From contig JAYKYS010000012.1 of the NCBI GenBank assembly GCA_036924285.1, positions 16,058,001 through 16,122,000 of the forward strand: 64,000 nucleotides of DNA, given 5' to 3'. The notes below the pieces were generated by a model. That model made no database searches, was not told the origin of the DNA, and saw only the letters and a list, made by a program, of their open reading frames with translations. This stretch comes from Asterella californica (taxonomy: Eukaryota; Streptophyta; Marchantiopsida; Marchantiales; Aytoniaceae). Position numbers and translations under genes: made by a program. Shown here piece after piece: positions 33,650 to 44,418 of the stretch; position 1 is the first letter of the stretch, and the number at the start of each line of letters is the position of its first letter.

Positions 33650-34024
33650 TATGTTACAGCGTCGATACAGCGTCGAAGAGTTTTCCAACTTGTTCGATGT
33701 GCCATCGATACCTCGTCGATACCTGTATCTATTTGAGTCGAATTGGAAACTGCACTGACATTGATCGACGAGAGGTGTAATTCGCGATCGAATTGATTGA
33801 GGGTGGCGGAGAGAGAAGACGAGAGTGAATCATACCATGTACGTGTTTTCGCAGTGATTTCACATTTTGTTTTAGCTGTCGTTTTCGACAGAACATATCG
33901 ATAGTGTTTGTTTGTTTTCAGATGCTTTACGGGGGGCTGCTCTTTCTTCAAAGAGGTCGAGAAACTTGTAAAGAAAGAGCGACGATTAATATTAGAGGAA
34001 GCATCAGCAATTTATACGATTGTC
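33650..34024 (+). pseudogene. Exon fragments of an RDR-like gene, copy 1
   Basis: Two exon-like pieces flank a likely intron. The first has VEEFSNLFDVPSIPRRYLY. The second starts after TTTTCAG with MLYGG and contains VEKLVKKERRLILEEASAIY. Copy 2 at 37680-38030 has an intact donor (CAG then GTACGT), here changed to CAT-GTACGT. The second exon stops where SINE sequence begins at about 34025. Longer copies are at 41367 and 41829. The longest form recalls the helical C-terminal part of plant RNA-dependent RNA polymerases, but this match is from memory and weak. Confidence 0.45.
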
Positions 34025-34025
34025 A

Positions 34026-34500
34026 GAAACACTACCTCACTATCTGTAAACCCTACTTCTACACTAATAAAGGTTCACATAGCTTCTTTTGCAATTGCAA
34101 GCTGACTCGATGATTATTTAACTAATCAGCAAAAGTATTCCGTGCCCTTGATGCCATCTTGATGCCACCCTGAATATACCTCAAGCCATCCAATGTAAGT
34201 CGAAGTCCATACACTTATGGGGCTGCCCCACAAGGCTTACAGCCCCCCCATATGCGCACCCCCATATGCGCACCAAGTATCTCCCATGGTATATTCACGA
34301 TGACATGCGGAGGCTTAGGCCAGGAAGCCCACGATTAAGGGAGATACCGGTCTCCCGCCCCTAGATATGCAGGACGTGGCTGCATACCCAACATAGACTC
34401 CCATCCGGGAGGCCAACATGCCGGAATAGGAACCAGAGGCCATGGGGATTTGATCCTTAGACCTCCTCCTCCCTAGGCAGGCGTCCTATCACTGGGATGG
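34026..34500 (-). repeat. tRNA-like SINE, copy 1
   Basis: Read on the minus strand, it starts near GGCCATCCCAGTGATAGGAC, an A-box-like stretch (34485-34496), and has GGATCAAATCC as a B-box-like stretch (34446-34456). Between them lies GCCTGCCTAGGGAGGAGGAGG, like the anticodon arm of a tRNA gene. The body of about 400 bp runs to TTGCAATTGCAAAAGAAGC. Related copies are at 39180-39590 and 60560-60990. The pattern fits a pol III SINE. Confidence 0.6.
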
Positions 34501-35215
34501 CCTTTGGTTCCGTTCAAAAGCGTTGAAAATTCTGTACATATGCTTTTACAGAGAAATTTTTCTGTAAAGTCTTTACTAACCTTTTCTATGCTAACTTCAC
34601 TATATAACTCCGTTTTTATCAAATAATGGGTCAGAATTATAGTACTTATGAACATCTACACACTCATGCTATCATATTCTGAGTTCGAAATATGAGTCAA
34701 AATCGACGGATTTCTCTCTTTCGTATATTTCTCAATCTAAAACACGTACTAACTACCACTTGAAACACTTTTTGTCAAAACTGGAAGTACGAAATCGCTC
34801 TCCTCGACGAGCTCTACATTCTAGAGACTTTTGCCCCCTCCTTGGAGTTGATATCTCAATCCAAGCTAAGGGGCAGCTTGTCGAGCATAGCCCCAGCTTT
34901 ACTCCCGCCTAGCTTGATAAGCTACAGGGCAGCTTCCTTTACACAATACAGAAAAAAAGAGAAAAAAAAATATAATCTCTGTACAACTACTTTTCACTGT
35001 ATGGACCTACGTACAATACGACAGCGTTACACAATATGTATCATCGAGCATAACCAGGATAGTAATGTCATCCTTCATCCTAACGTAAAGCACACTGTTC
35101 GTCTTGTTATCGACGCTACAAACGTCCTAAACTTTTGAACTATAAATTTACATGCTAAAATCATTAGAATTGAACAAAAATATTTGAAACTAAATTAAGA
35201 TAAACATAATTAAAC
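34501..35215 (-). repeat. AGCTGCCCC-type terminal repeat, copy 1
   Basis: On the minus strand it reads from the arm of the foldback (35133-35215) through GTAAAGGAAGCTGCCCTGTAG, CTCGACAAGCTGCCCCTTAG and TTGGATTGAGATATCAACTCC, to TCAAGTGGTAGTTAGTACGT. It is collinear with 60034-60540 and a diverged relative of 58193-58460. It contains oligo-A/T runs near 34945-34975. No gene. Confidence 0.7.
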
Positions 35216-36410
35216 TGTTTAGTGGAGGATAGTGTTCTGGTCTGTATATCTGTCAAGAGCTCACAGTACTGTGGTTACAGCTGAAATACGACCACAATCC
35301 GCTCTTTATGTAGAGTTTCAAGTCTATCTTAGATAGATAAGAGTAGTCACGTTTCTAGCAACGTCTTCTGTGATGGAGCGTCCCGTGATAAATGTGTCAT
35401 TTTGTGCCGTGCCGACTGTGATGGTGATCGGCTGCAGAGCTATTGTCGGTGCTTGTTGTGCAGCATCTTGTCTGATGCATTAAGTGTTGAGGAAAGTGAA
35501 TTTTTCACATATGCACATTCTCTAAATTTATAATATTTGCATTTTAACTTTAAATCGGTTGATTGTGCTTATATCATATATGAGATAGAAACTTGCGCGC
35601 ATACTTGAGATCTCAAAGTCGCAATGACAGATGTCTATGCGATACATTTTCTGACACGCACATATCCTTCTACTGGATGCAAGTATCGGATCGATGCAAG
35701 AAAAGAGAGAAGTTTGTATATCTCCAAGGAACAACACGAAAGTATCTCTGAAAAATTAATCTAAAGATTGAACGCGTTAAATCTTTACAACAGTCTCACG
35801 AAAACCTCCCAGAACTTTTAGTCTTCATGGAACCTTGAATCAGCTTTGTATTACAGACATAGCACACAAGCAACTGCAGATAACGTCTTCTAGATCCTTC
35901 ACATTTTACCAATTCCAAGCCTGAAGCCTTCACCGCCTACAGTGCTGTAGATGTACTAGAGACATATCACCCATGTCTTCTTGTCTTTACAAGCGTTCCA
36001 TCATGTCAAATACTTAAGACGAAGAAATGTACTACAAATGTACTACTCTGATCACTCTCGACCTGGAGAATGATCCATGTCCTTCGGAAGCAACATTTAT
36101 CTTCTCCCTTAAGTAATTTGTTCTGTACACGTAAAATTTAATCCAAGATCGTTTAATCACCCGTCATTGTCTATTAAGATGGATAGTAAACTAGCATCAG
36201 CCATTAGAAAAGTCTTACGATTAGGCGGAGAATATGAGAGGATTCAGGAATTTCCCACTCCGCCTAGCCTTACGGCTAGACGGAGTGAGAAGATACTTCA
36301 AGAAGAGAGGGCGAGTAGACAAGGAAGTAAGATAGGAATGAGATGAGAGAGACTTCGCCTCTCCATGTATATATAGTGGAGGTGAGTACAAAAGAAACCT
36401 TAATGGTGGA
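35216..36410. other. Unassigned stretch
   Basis: No protein, RNA or repeat is recognised over 1.2 kb. Short open frames do not resemble known domains. Near 36270-36290 CCGCCTAGCC and GGCTAGACGG form a small hairpin. A TATATATAG sits at 36367-36375 in a small palindromic context, but no transcript can be inferred. Confidence 0.4.
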
Positions 36411-36720
36411 TTAACGTCGAGGGTTTCCTGCAGAGTCCAGCCAAGAAGAAAAGTCCTCGACACCTCTCATTCCACAAGATGCAAGTCTATTAGTCCAGAG
36501 ATATGTGGAGTTGAGCTTTATAATATGGATCAACAACAAATTGAGGAGATCAACACCTGAAGAGATGGTATACCATAAAACCCAATTCAATACCAATGAC
36601 AAAACTTGCTACTGGTCAAGCATATCTAGATTTGAAATTCTCGCTCTTTATGTAATAGCTTTCTCTTGCATGAAAGTCCTCAGAACAGAAATCTAGACTT
36701 TGTGTTGAGGAAAATTTTGC
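36411..36720 (+). pseudogene. Gene fragment X, copy a
   Basis: It encodes the same peptide as 37237-37584, with changes: SSQEEKSST, QDASLLVQRYVELSFI, NKLRRSTPEEMVYHKTQFN, and CYWSSIS. It has no start or splice signals that I can fix. It is one of three copies of an exon-like unit in 36.4-38.2 kb. The family is not recognised; it may belong to the same parent gene as the MLYGG exon. Confidence 0.5.
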
Positions 36721-36839
36721 ATATAGAAACTTGTCCTATGAGGTCTGATGGTCTCCTCAGGTGTCTAGTGTCACAAATGTGTGGAAATTGAACAGTTGCA
36801 AGGGTATAACGATATGGATGTTGCAAGATCTAGACTTCA

Positions 36840-37230
36840 GAGCACGACTTGCGCATTATGCTCTACAAGACAATGAGTGATATGTCCTCTGTTGCCTCGA
36901 CATTTACATTTCACTTGCATTGCGTGACGTCTTGCGTCTCGCTCCACGTGCCAGTGTCTTTGAATCTATATGCGTCTGAACATTCTACCAAAGGAGATAA
37001 TGAAACAAATGATCACTTTAGTAGACCCGAGAGCGCGAGAGCAATTGGAAATCTTGTTCATCTTCTCAAGGGAGTGAAGCGCTCCAGGAGTAATAATGCT
37101 GGAAAGAGCAGAAATCTCGAGTGGAAAAAAAAATGTTATGGTATGCAACCTGGCCTGACAAATGATGTCTTAAGAAACAAGAAATGACAAAGTTCTAGCT
37201 ATTTGGGAGAAAGTAGAAGAAATATCGAAC
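36840..37230 (+). pseudogene. Possible exon remnant upstream of fragment X
   Basis: Short collinear frames such as DLDFRARLAHYALQDNE and, after a stop, LDIYISLALRDVLRLAP suggest decayed coding sequence. They are followed by AIGNLVHLLKGVKRSRSNN in another frame. No domain is recognised. It precedes the better-kept fragment X copy b. Confidence 0.25.
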
Positions 37231-37584
37231 AAACCAATGACAGACGAAAACAATCGAGGGTTTCTTACAGAGTCCAGCCAAGAAAAAAAGTCCTCGACAC
37301 TTCTCATTCGACAGGATGCAAGTCTATTAGCCCAGAGATGTGTGGAGCTGAGCTTTATAATGTGGGCCAAAAACAAATTGAGGAGACCAACACCTGAAGA
37401 GATGATGTACCATAAAACCCAGTTCAATACCAATGGCAAAACTTGCTACTGGTCAGGCATATCTGGATTTGAAATTCTCGCTCTTTTCTCTCGCATGAAA
37501 GTCCTTGAGAACGAAGATCTTGACTTTGTGTTGAGGACGATTTTGCATATACAAGCTTGTCCTATGAGGTCTAATGGTTTGTAA
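37231..37584 (+). pseudogene. Gene fragment X, copy b
   Basis: The best-kept copy. The open frame upstream of ATG 37237 includes VLAIWEKVEEISNK, then QDASLLAQRCVELSFIMWAK, NKLRRPTPEEMMYHKTQFN, CYWSGISGFEILALFSRMK, and NEDLDFVLRTILHIQACPM, ending at 37584. It is helical and charged, without known motifs. It sits about 100 bp before the RDR-like exon copy 2, so the two may be neighbouring exons of one gene. Identity is unknown. Confidence 0.5.
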
Positions 37585-37679
37585 CATATGGTTTGTTCGA
37601 TATTTCTTCTACTTTCTCTCAAATAGCTAGAACTTTGTCATTTCATCCCGATACCCCATTGTAACTCTTTATTTTCATA

Positions 37680-38030
37680 TGTTACAGCGTCGATACAACG
37701 TCGAAGAGTTTTCCAACTTGTTCGACGTGCCACCGATACCTCGTCGATACGTGTATCTATTTGAGTCGAATTGGAAACTGCACTGACATTGATCGACGGG
37801 AGGTGCAATTCATGATCGAATTGATTGAGGTGGCGGAGAGAGAAGGCGAGAGTGAATCATATCAGGTACGTGTTTTCGCAGTGATTTCGCATTTTGTTTT
37901 AGCTGTTATTTTCGACAAAACGTATCGATAATGTTTGTTTGTTTTCAGATGCTTTACGGGGGTTGCTCTTTCTTCAAAGAGGTCGAGAAACTTGTAAAGA
38001 AAGAGCGACGATTAATATTAGAGGAAGCAA
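37680..38030 (+). pseudogene. RDR-like exon fragments, copy 2
   Basis: Exon 1 has EEFSNLFDVPPIPRRYVY and, in another frame, REVQFMIELIEVAEREGESE, ending TATCAG before the donor GTACGT. The intron is 37866-37948 (83 bp) and ends TTTTCAG. Exon 2 starts ATGCTTTAC and runs to LILEEA, where it breaks into a second copy of fragment X. The intact splice sites show that this is duplicated genomic DNA and not a cDNA copy. Confidence 0.5.
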
Positions 38031-38170
38031 ATTGAGGAGACCAACACCTGAAGAGATGATGTACCATAAAACCCAGTTCAATACCAATGGCAAAACTTGC
38101 TACTGGTCAGGCATATCTGGATTTGAAATTCTCGCTCTTTTCTCTCGCCTGAAAGTCCTTGAGACTTAGT
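38031..38170 (+). pseudogene. Gene fragment X, copy c (short)
   Basis: From 38026 the sequence repeats 37373-37510 nearly exactly (KLRRPTPEEMMYHKTQFN through FEILALFSRLKVLET). It is joined to the MLYGG exon at GAGGAAGCAAATTGAGG, inside codons. It ends near 38168. Confidence 0.6.
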
Positions 38171-38640
38171 TTAACCTTAGTTGTTACGGACGCTGCAAAC
38201 GTCTTAAACTTTTGAACTATAAATTTACATGCTAAAATGACTAGAATTGAACACAAATTTTAAACTAAACTAAGATAAACATAATAATATTTACAATTAA
38301 ACTGAAAAGACTATAATATATTACACAAGCAACTCAAAATAAAATAATTAATACACACACAAAATGCATGAAAAAAATATAAATAAGTATATAGTAATAA
38401 CTATGTACTTACTATAATACATACCTATTAAGATAGAATATAATTACTATAATTATATTATAATATCATTACTAATTACTAATTAATCATTAGTATGTAT
38501 TACTAACATATTAATATGTATAACATAGACATAAATACGTATTACAAATATACTATATACTATATATAGTATAATAATATATAACTACATAATATATATA
38601 TATAGTTTATATACATATTGTAACATAACTCATAGGCTAT
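38171..38640 (-). repeat. AT-rich repeat, inverted copy
   Basis: It has one foldback arm (38212-38290), then the reverse complement of the AT-rich block at about 31860-32180, including AAGCAACTCAAAATAAAATA and ACACAAAATGCATGAAAAA. No gene. Confidence 0.7.
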
Positions 38641-39170
38641 ATAATACTCTCTTTGTCCCAACTGAAACTCTCAGAAATTTGATCCAACGTCGATCAAAAG
38701 TCCTCTGTAGATTTTCAAACGATCTCTCTCAATAAAACTGCCTCCTGAGAGTAATTTCTCCTCAGAACAGTTTATTAGACAACGTCCAAGCTTAAAACTC
38801 TTGCCCCTCTCCCTACGATGATCTCCCAATTCAATCTGTCAGCAATTTGATCTTCCCCCAGCCTCCTAGCTTCCTTTGCGTGTCCTCAACCCCAATCCCT
38901 AATCCTCCTCCTTCCGCTTCAGCTCTCTCAAAAAAATCCTTTTTAAAACTGTCCCGATCCCAAGCCGCCGCAGGTATTTAACCTAAAAGTTAAAGCCCCA
39001 GCTTAAGTTGCCCCCTGCTGTCCTTATAAGCGCAGTCACTTATCAGAAGCAGGGCGCTAGTTAAGCTGCCCCCTGCTGTCCTTACGTACAGAATTTAATT
39101 ACTAAAGCAGCTCTCTTTTTAATAAAAGCTTCACAGTTGTCTTTACAAAGCCGACCTCTTCATTATTAAA
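38641..39170 (-). repeat. Repeat G with AGCTGCCCC motifs, copy 1
   Basis: It is the reverse counterpart of about 61060-61410: ATCAAATTTCTGAGAGTT, GAGAGAGATC and GCCGCAGGTATTTAA appear in reverse order there. GTTGCCCCCTGCTGTCC and AAGCTGCCCCCTGCTGTCC occur 70 bp apart. No gene. Confidence 0.6.
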
Positions 39171-39600
39171 GGTCTCACATCTTTCTTTGCAATTGCTAAG
39201 TTGACTCGATGATTAATTAACTAATCAACAAAAGTTTCTCGTGCTCTTGATGCCATCTTGATGCCACCCTGAATATACTACAAGCCATCCAGTGTAGGCC
39301 GAAGTCCCAACACTTATGAGGCTGCCCCACAGAGCTTACAGCCCCCCCATATGTGCACCAGGTATCTCCCATAGTATATTCAAGATGGCATGCGGAGGCT
39401 TAGGCCAAGAAGCCCACGATTAAGGGAGATATCGGTCTCCCGCCCCTAGACATGCAGGACGTGGCTGCATATCCAACATAGACTCCCTTCCAGGAGGCCA
39501 ACATGCCGAAATAGGAACCAGAGGCCAGGAGGGATTGATCCTGAGACCACTTCCTTCCTAGGCAGGCACCCTATCACTGGGATGGCCTTTGGTTCCGTTC
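39171..39600 (-). repeat. tRNA-like SINE, copy 2
   Basis: Same body as 34026-34500, more diverged. The A-box-like stretch is at 39570-39581 on the minus strand. The B-box region is damaged (GGATTGATCC). Confidence 0.55.
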
Positions 39601-39970
39601 AAAAAGATAAAATTTCTGTATATATGTTTTCTTGAGGAAATTTTTCTGTAAAGTCTTTACTAGCCTTTCCTACGCTAACTTCTCTATACAACTCCGTTTT
39701 TAATGAACAAAGAGTCAAAACTATAGTACTTGTGAACACCTACACACTCACGCTATCAGATTCTGAGTTCGAGTCACGAGCCAGAATCGACGGATTTCCC
39801 TCTTTCGCATATTTCTCAATCTAAAACACATACTAACTATTGCTTAAAACACTTTCTGTCAAAACTGGAAGCATGAGGTCGCTCTCCTCGTCGAGCTCTG
39901 CATTCTGGAAACTTTCGCTCTCATTCAAGAGGCAGCTTGCCAAAACTTGCAGCTTGCTAGTACCGAAACG
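39601..39970 (-). repeat. AGCTGCCCC-type terminal repeat, copy 2
   Basis: A reversed, diverged copy of the 60190-60540 sequence, ending in the degenerate GAGGCAGCTTGCCAAAACTTG near 39940-39958. A CGATAC-rich stretch follows at 39960-40045. Confidence 0.55.
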
Positions 39971-40159
39971 GTTCCGAAATAACACCGAAGCTGTATCGAA
40001 GCAGTATCGGTACTGTAGTACTGATTCGAAAAGAGTATTGATACAGCATCTTTATATGATACCCTTAAATGGCCGTAAGACGAGCGAGGGGAAGCACTAA
40101 AGGTTAGGCCTAAAGAGGTGGTGCGGCCTTAGAGCATCTCTACCGGAGGACTGTAAAGA

Positions 40160-41324
40160 AGGAAACACCCTAGTGATATTCATATATTCGAAACTAGTTA
40201 TAATAAATGGTTAGAAGCAACTCTTGATAGTAGCAAATATGCAATATAGTATGATATAGTACACAATAGCACTCTAATATAGTTAAAATTTTAACCATGG
40301 TAGAGTTTAGTAGTAAGTTAGATATGATGTCAATATATGTATATTATATTTTAATTGAATAAAAATAGACAAAAGTAAAAGTATATTATATGTAAAGTTG
40401 AGATATTTGTTACTTATAATGTTATATATAATATTATAAATGTTATATCTATTTAATATTAAATGTATAAGGCAAGCCATATAAGCAGTCATTCAAAATT
40501 ATCATAGTAATGGAAATGAATGAATGACATTATAAGATGATGACAAAAAAAGTAGAATGAGAGGAAACAAGTAGCTTTATTTCATATAATATACATCAAG
40601 AGTATTAAACAATTTCTTGATTTTAATGCATAGTTTAGACTTTGTAAGAGGTTTTATAGTACAAAATATACTTAAAACCATGGTAGATTTTAGTAGTAAA
40701 TAAGATATGATGTCAATAGGTGTATAATTATATTTAAATTAAATAAAAATAGAAAAAAAGTAAAAGTACATTATATGTAACGCTGAGATATTTGATACTT
40801 ATAATGTTATATATAATATTATAAATGTTATATCTACTTAATATTAAATGTATAAGGCAAGCCATATAAGCAGTCATTCAAAATTTTCATAGTAATGGAA
40901 ATGAATGAATGACATCATAGGATGATGACAAAAAAAGTAGAATGAGAGGAAACAAGTAGCTTTATTTCGTATAATATACATCAAGAATATTAAACAATTC
41001 CTTGATTTTAATGCATAGTTTAGACTTTGTAAGAGGTTGTATAGTACAGACATTTGTTACTATATTTGATGTGTTGTAGAATTTAATATGTTATATCTAG
41101 TTTGTTCTTCTAAAAATCAAGTCTATATAAAAATAACTTAGTGATGTTGAGTTACTTGAATGTTATATATAATATTATAAGTGTTATATCTATTAAATGT
41201 TAAATGTATTATATGTAACATTAGAAGGTCTGGTTTACTACTTGAAAGTTTTGGTTTATAGACATCTGAGGAAACACCCTGGTGATATTCATATATTCTA
41301 AGCTACTTGTAATGAATGGTTAGA
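40160..41324. repeat. AT-rich segment with a 383-bp tandem duplication
   Basis: AACCATGGTAGA starts at 40293 and again at 40676, and about 370 bp after each start match (for example GGCAAGCCATATAAGCAGTC). The pair is bracketed by a direct repeat, GGAAACACCCT(A/G)GTGATATTC, at 40160-40214 and 41270-41324. No coding potential. Confidence 0.8.
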
Positions 41325-41366
41325 TGGAATGGAATAAATTGTCCATAGATTCATGTTCATTTTCAG

Positions 41367-41642
41367 ATGCTTTACGGGGGCTGCTCTTTCTTCAAAGAGG
41401 TCGAGAAACTTGTAAAGAAAGAGCGACGATTAATATTAGAGGAAACATCAGCAATTTATACGGTTGTGTACAAGACCGGCAAGGATTATGCATCCAAGGG
41501 TTGGGAACCGCCGCTAAATTTTGCATGGAATGTTGCAAGAGAAGCTTTGTGTAAGATAAACTCGAGAAGACAGCGAGGAAGACCTCTCCACATGTCCTAC
41601 GATCACTTCAGAGAGATTTTTGGGTGCAAATCAGTGCTATGA
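41367..41642 (+). pseudogene. RDR-like exon, copy 3
   Basis: After TTTTCAG the frame reads MLYGGCSFFKEVEKLVKKER, ASAIY, KTGKDYASKGWEPPLNFAW, VAREALC and PLHMSYDHFREIFG, ending at 41642. Length, helical content and the FAWNVAREALC motif recall the C-terminal part of plant RDR proteins; this is inference from memory. No other exons of the gene stand next to it. Confidence 0.5.
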
Positions 41643-41828
41643 AGACAATGACAGCGCAAAACCACAAATCAACTAATCCAGAAAAGATAAACCTCAAATA
41701 TCAGAAAGTGTGTGCTCCTCACTTCTCATTCTCCCTAGTGGGGCATCTCATTCATCTCCTTGTGTAAAAACCAGCGATGCATATGATAATTTTTTGTGAA
41801 GGTGTAACGCATTTTTGTTCATTTTCAT

Positions 41829-42122
41829 TTGCTTTACGGGGACTGCTCTTTTTTCAAAGAGGTCGAAAAATTTGTAAAGAAAGAGCGACGATTAATATTA
41901 GATGAAGCATCAGCAATTTATACGATTGTGTACAAGACCGGCAAGGATTATGCATCCAAGGGTTGGAAACCACCGCTAAATTTTGCATGGAATGTTGCAA
42001 GAGAAGCTTTGTGTGAGATATACTCGAGAAGACAGCCAGGAAGACCTCTCCACATGTCCTACGATCACTTCAAGAGATTTTTGGGCGCAACAGATCGGAG
42101 CGGCATGCCCCCCTTTCACTAG
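41829..42122 (+). pseudogene. RDR-like exon, copy 4
   Basis: It repeats copy 3 about 460 bp downstream, with the acceptor mutated (TTTTCAT) and ATG changed to TTG. It continues to HFKRFLGATDRSGMPPFH and a stop at 42120-42122. The two copies are close in sequence, so this is a local duplication. Confidence 0.5.
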
Positions 42123-43380
42123 AGCTATTCCTTGGGTAGAACTTCAGATGGAAAAATTTAGTAGAATGAACTTGCACATAATGTGGATTTTTTTAAATGA
42201 TTGTAATGTTATAAATTGATAAATTTGTTAGATTTAAATTTTACTAATGCATATTCATCTCTTTCATCTTTCAGATGGATGAGATATTATACATGTACAT
42301 TAATTTGAGATCTTTTTTACTCGTCCAAAGCGCTTTTCTTATAAGACGTCTTATTTCTCGTCGCTTCTTTTTCTCCCAATTAGTCAGAGATAATTAATTT
42401 TTTTGTTCGTCCTGTGATGAGCCTATCATTATTCAACGAACGAGAAATATCGTCAATCATCCAAAACTGTCAATAAATCTTCTGTTTTTGCTATGCACTT
42501 TCATATCTAGTCCTTAGTCGCAGATGAAAGACAAATAGAAGTTCTACCTTTCGGATGTTTATATGTGGACTTCTACACCATCCTCTCATCCTTGGAGATA
42601 TTTGGGACTAGTATATATATCGGGTGTTCGTGTATGTGCTCAGTCTCACTATTTTCTAACCTTTTTCTGCTAGAACCATAGTCCTCGTGATTCGCTCGTG
42701 ATCTATGATTCCCCTAGTATTGCCCTTGGAGCTCGCAACTACAATAGTTATGCCAGTGAAACTTTCCAAGCAATAGTTTAGAATTTTAAATATATTAGAG
42801 TGCTATCATATATATCTCAAGCTCTTATCTTCATCTACACTCTCTACATACATCTACCTCCTAGAAATCGTCTACTATTAGGAATAAAGTATGGAACTAA
42901 CCTCCACATTTTTGTATCAATAATCTTTTTATTTTTATGAATTTATATATATCTCTTAATAAAACCTTTATATATTACATCTTCAGGCCAAACATCTTCA
43001 TAATGACAATCGTTTGATTGTAAAATATTTATAATTATAAGAATTAAAAATCTTGTAAGACGTCTAGACGAAGTGCGCAAGGTGCTTCGAGCCTTGGAGG
43101 AAGAGTGTCATTTCTCTTGAAAACTCTTCCTCGAATACATGTGTTCGAATACATTTGTTTCTGCATTCTTTCAACTTCGGCACGATGATGAAAAGCGGAA
43201 GGATAATTTCATTTGCTGCAACACGTGCACATTTTAAATTCGTAAATGATTTGGAAGATATTTCCCGACCGCGTAACCATTTCGCTCCGAAGGCCGAGCC
43301 ATTTCTATTCGAAGCCGTGTCGATACACCAGCGCTACCAGTACAATGCATCGATACTCCATACACTGCATGCATTCTCGT
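42123..43380. other. Unassigned AT-rich stretch
   Basis: No gene or repeat family is recognised. The first 150 bp could be the 3' untranslated part of the RDR-like exon, but no proof is visible. From 43150 the sequence is less AT-rich and leads into the CGATAC-rich zone. Confidence 0.4.
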
Positions 43381-43383
43381 ATC

Positions 43384-43455
43384 GACTTCCTGTACGAATA
43401 CTGTTTAGGGTTTAGGGTTTACCTGTCCAGGGTGCACTTCCTGTACGAATACTAG
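43384..43455. repeat. Short telomere-type repeat between direct repeats
   Basis: TTTAGGGTTTAGGGTTTA at 43404-43421 is two and a half units of the usual plant telomere repeat. ACTTCCTGTACGAATACT stands on both sides, at 43385-43402 and about 43437-43454. Confidence 0.8.
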
Positions 43456-43479
43456 CGAAGTTCTTAGGGCTGGGCCGAA

Positions 43480-44418
43480 ACGGCGTCGACACTTCATCGA
43501 TAGAGAATCGATACTGTCACTGACATTGCACGCATAGCGACGGTGCAGCGATAGTGCCGACTACAACACGATCGATCGATCAAGGAGGTGCCGCTGCTGC
43601 AAGGAGGTGCTCACTGCATCGATACTGCCACCGACATAGCTTGGGTAGCAACGGTGCAACGATAGTGCCTCAGACTAGAACACGATCGATCAAGGAGATG
43701 CTCACTACATCGATACTGCCACTGAAATTTCTTGGATAACGAGTGCGAGGATAGTTCCTTGATAGTGCCCCGACTACGACACGGTCTGACGGAGGTGACC
43801 GAAGCTTTTTCGGCGCGGCATCGATACCGCCAGTGCAGGCGCAGAGAGATAACGAAATTGCAGTCTGATAACGAAATTGCAGTAGTCGCGAAACGAAATT
43901 GCAGTCTGATAACGAAATTGCAGTAGTCGCGACTGCAAGGAGGTGCCGCTACTGCAAGGAGGTGTCATCGCTATTGAAGGAGGTGCTCATCGCTCAACTG
44001 CCGGTGAAGACCAGAGACGACATTCAAAGAGTGCTGAGGGCATCGGTACGGCTTTGAAACATTTTCGCCGCGGCATCGATACCGCCAGTGCAACGCAAGA
44101 GTAGGCGCAGAGAGATAAAGAAATTGAAGTAGTCGCGACTGCGACAGGATCGATCAAGGAGGTGCCGCTACTGCAAGGAGGTCATTGCTCATCGCTCATC
44201 GTTTCGACGTCTCATCGATACTGCCAGTGAAGACCAGAGAGGACATTGCAAGGAGTGCTTTCGCCTGGAGCGACTGCGACACGATCGATCAAGGAGGTGC
44301 CGCTGCTGCAAGGAGTTGCTCACTGCAGTACATTCTGCCGCGGTCATCGATACTGCTTTGAAGCCGTTTCGATACGTTCGTCGGTGCTGCCTCGATACTT
44401 CTTCGATATTGCATCGAT
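43480..44418. repeat. CGATAC-rich zone upstream of the zinc-finger gene
   Basis: Words such as CATCGATACTGCC, GATCGATCAAGGAGGTGC and CTGCAAGGAGGTG recur many times. 43849-43940 is a small tandem array of GATAACGAAATTGCAGT(A/C). The zone directly precedes the ATG at 44419 and may hold its promoter; I see no clear TATA box. Confidence 0.6.

Noticed and set aside
35391..35482. Short frame MERPVINVS... as a small gene
   Set aside because: Only 36 codons, no neighbours or splice signals, and no similarity I can name.
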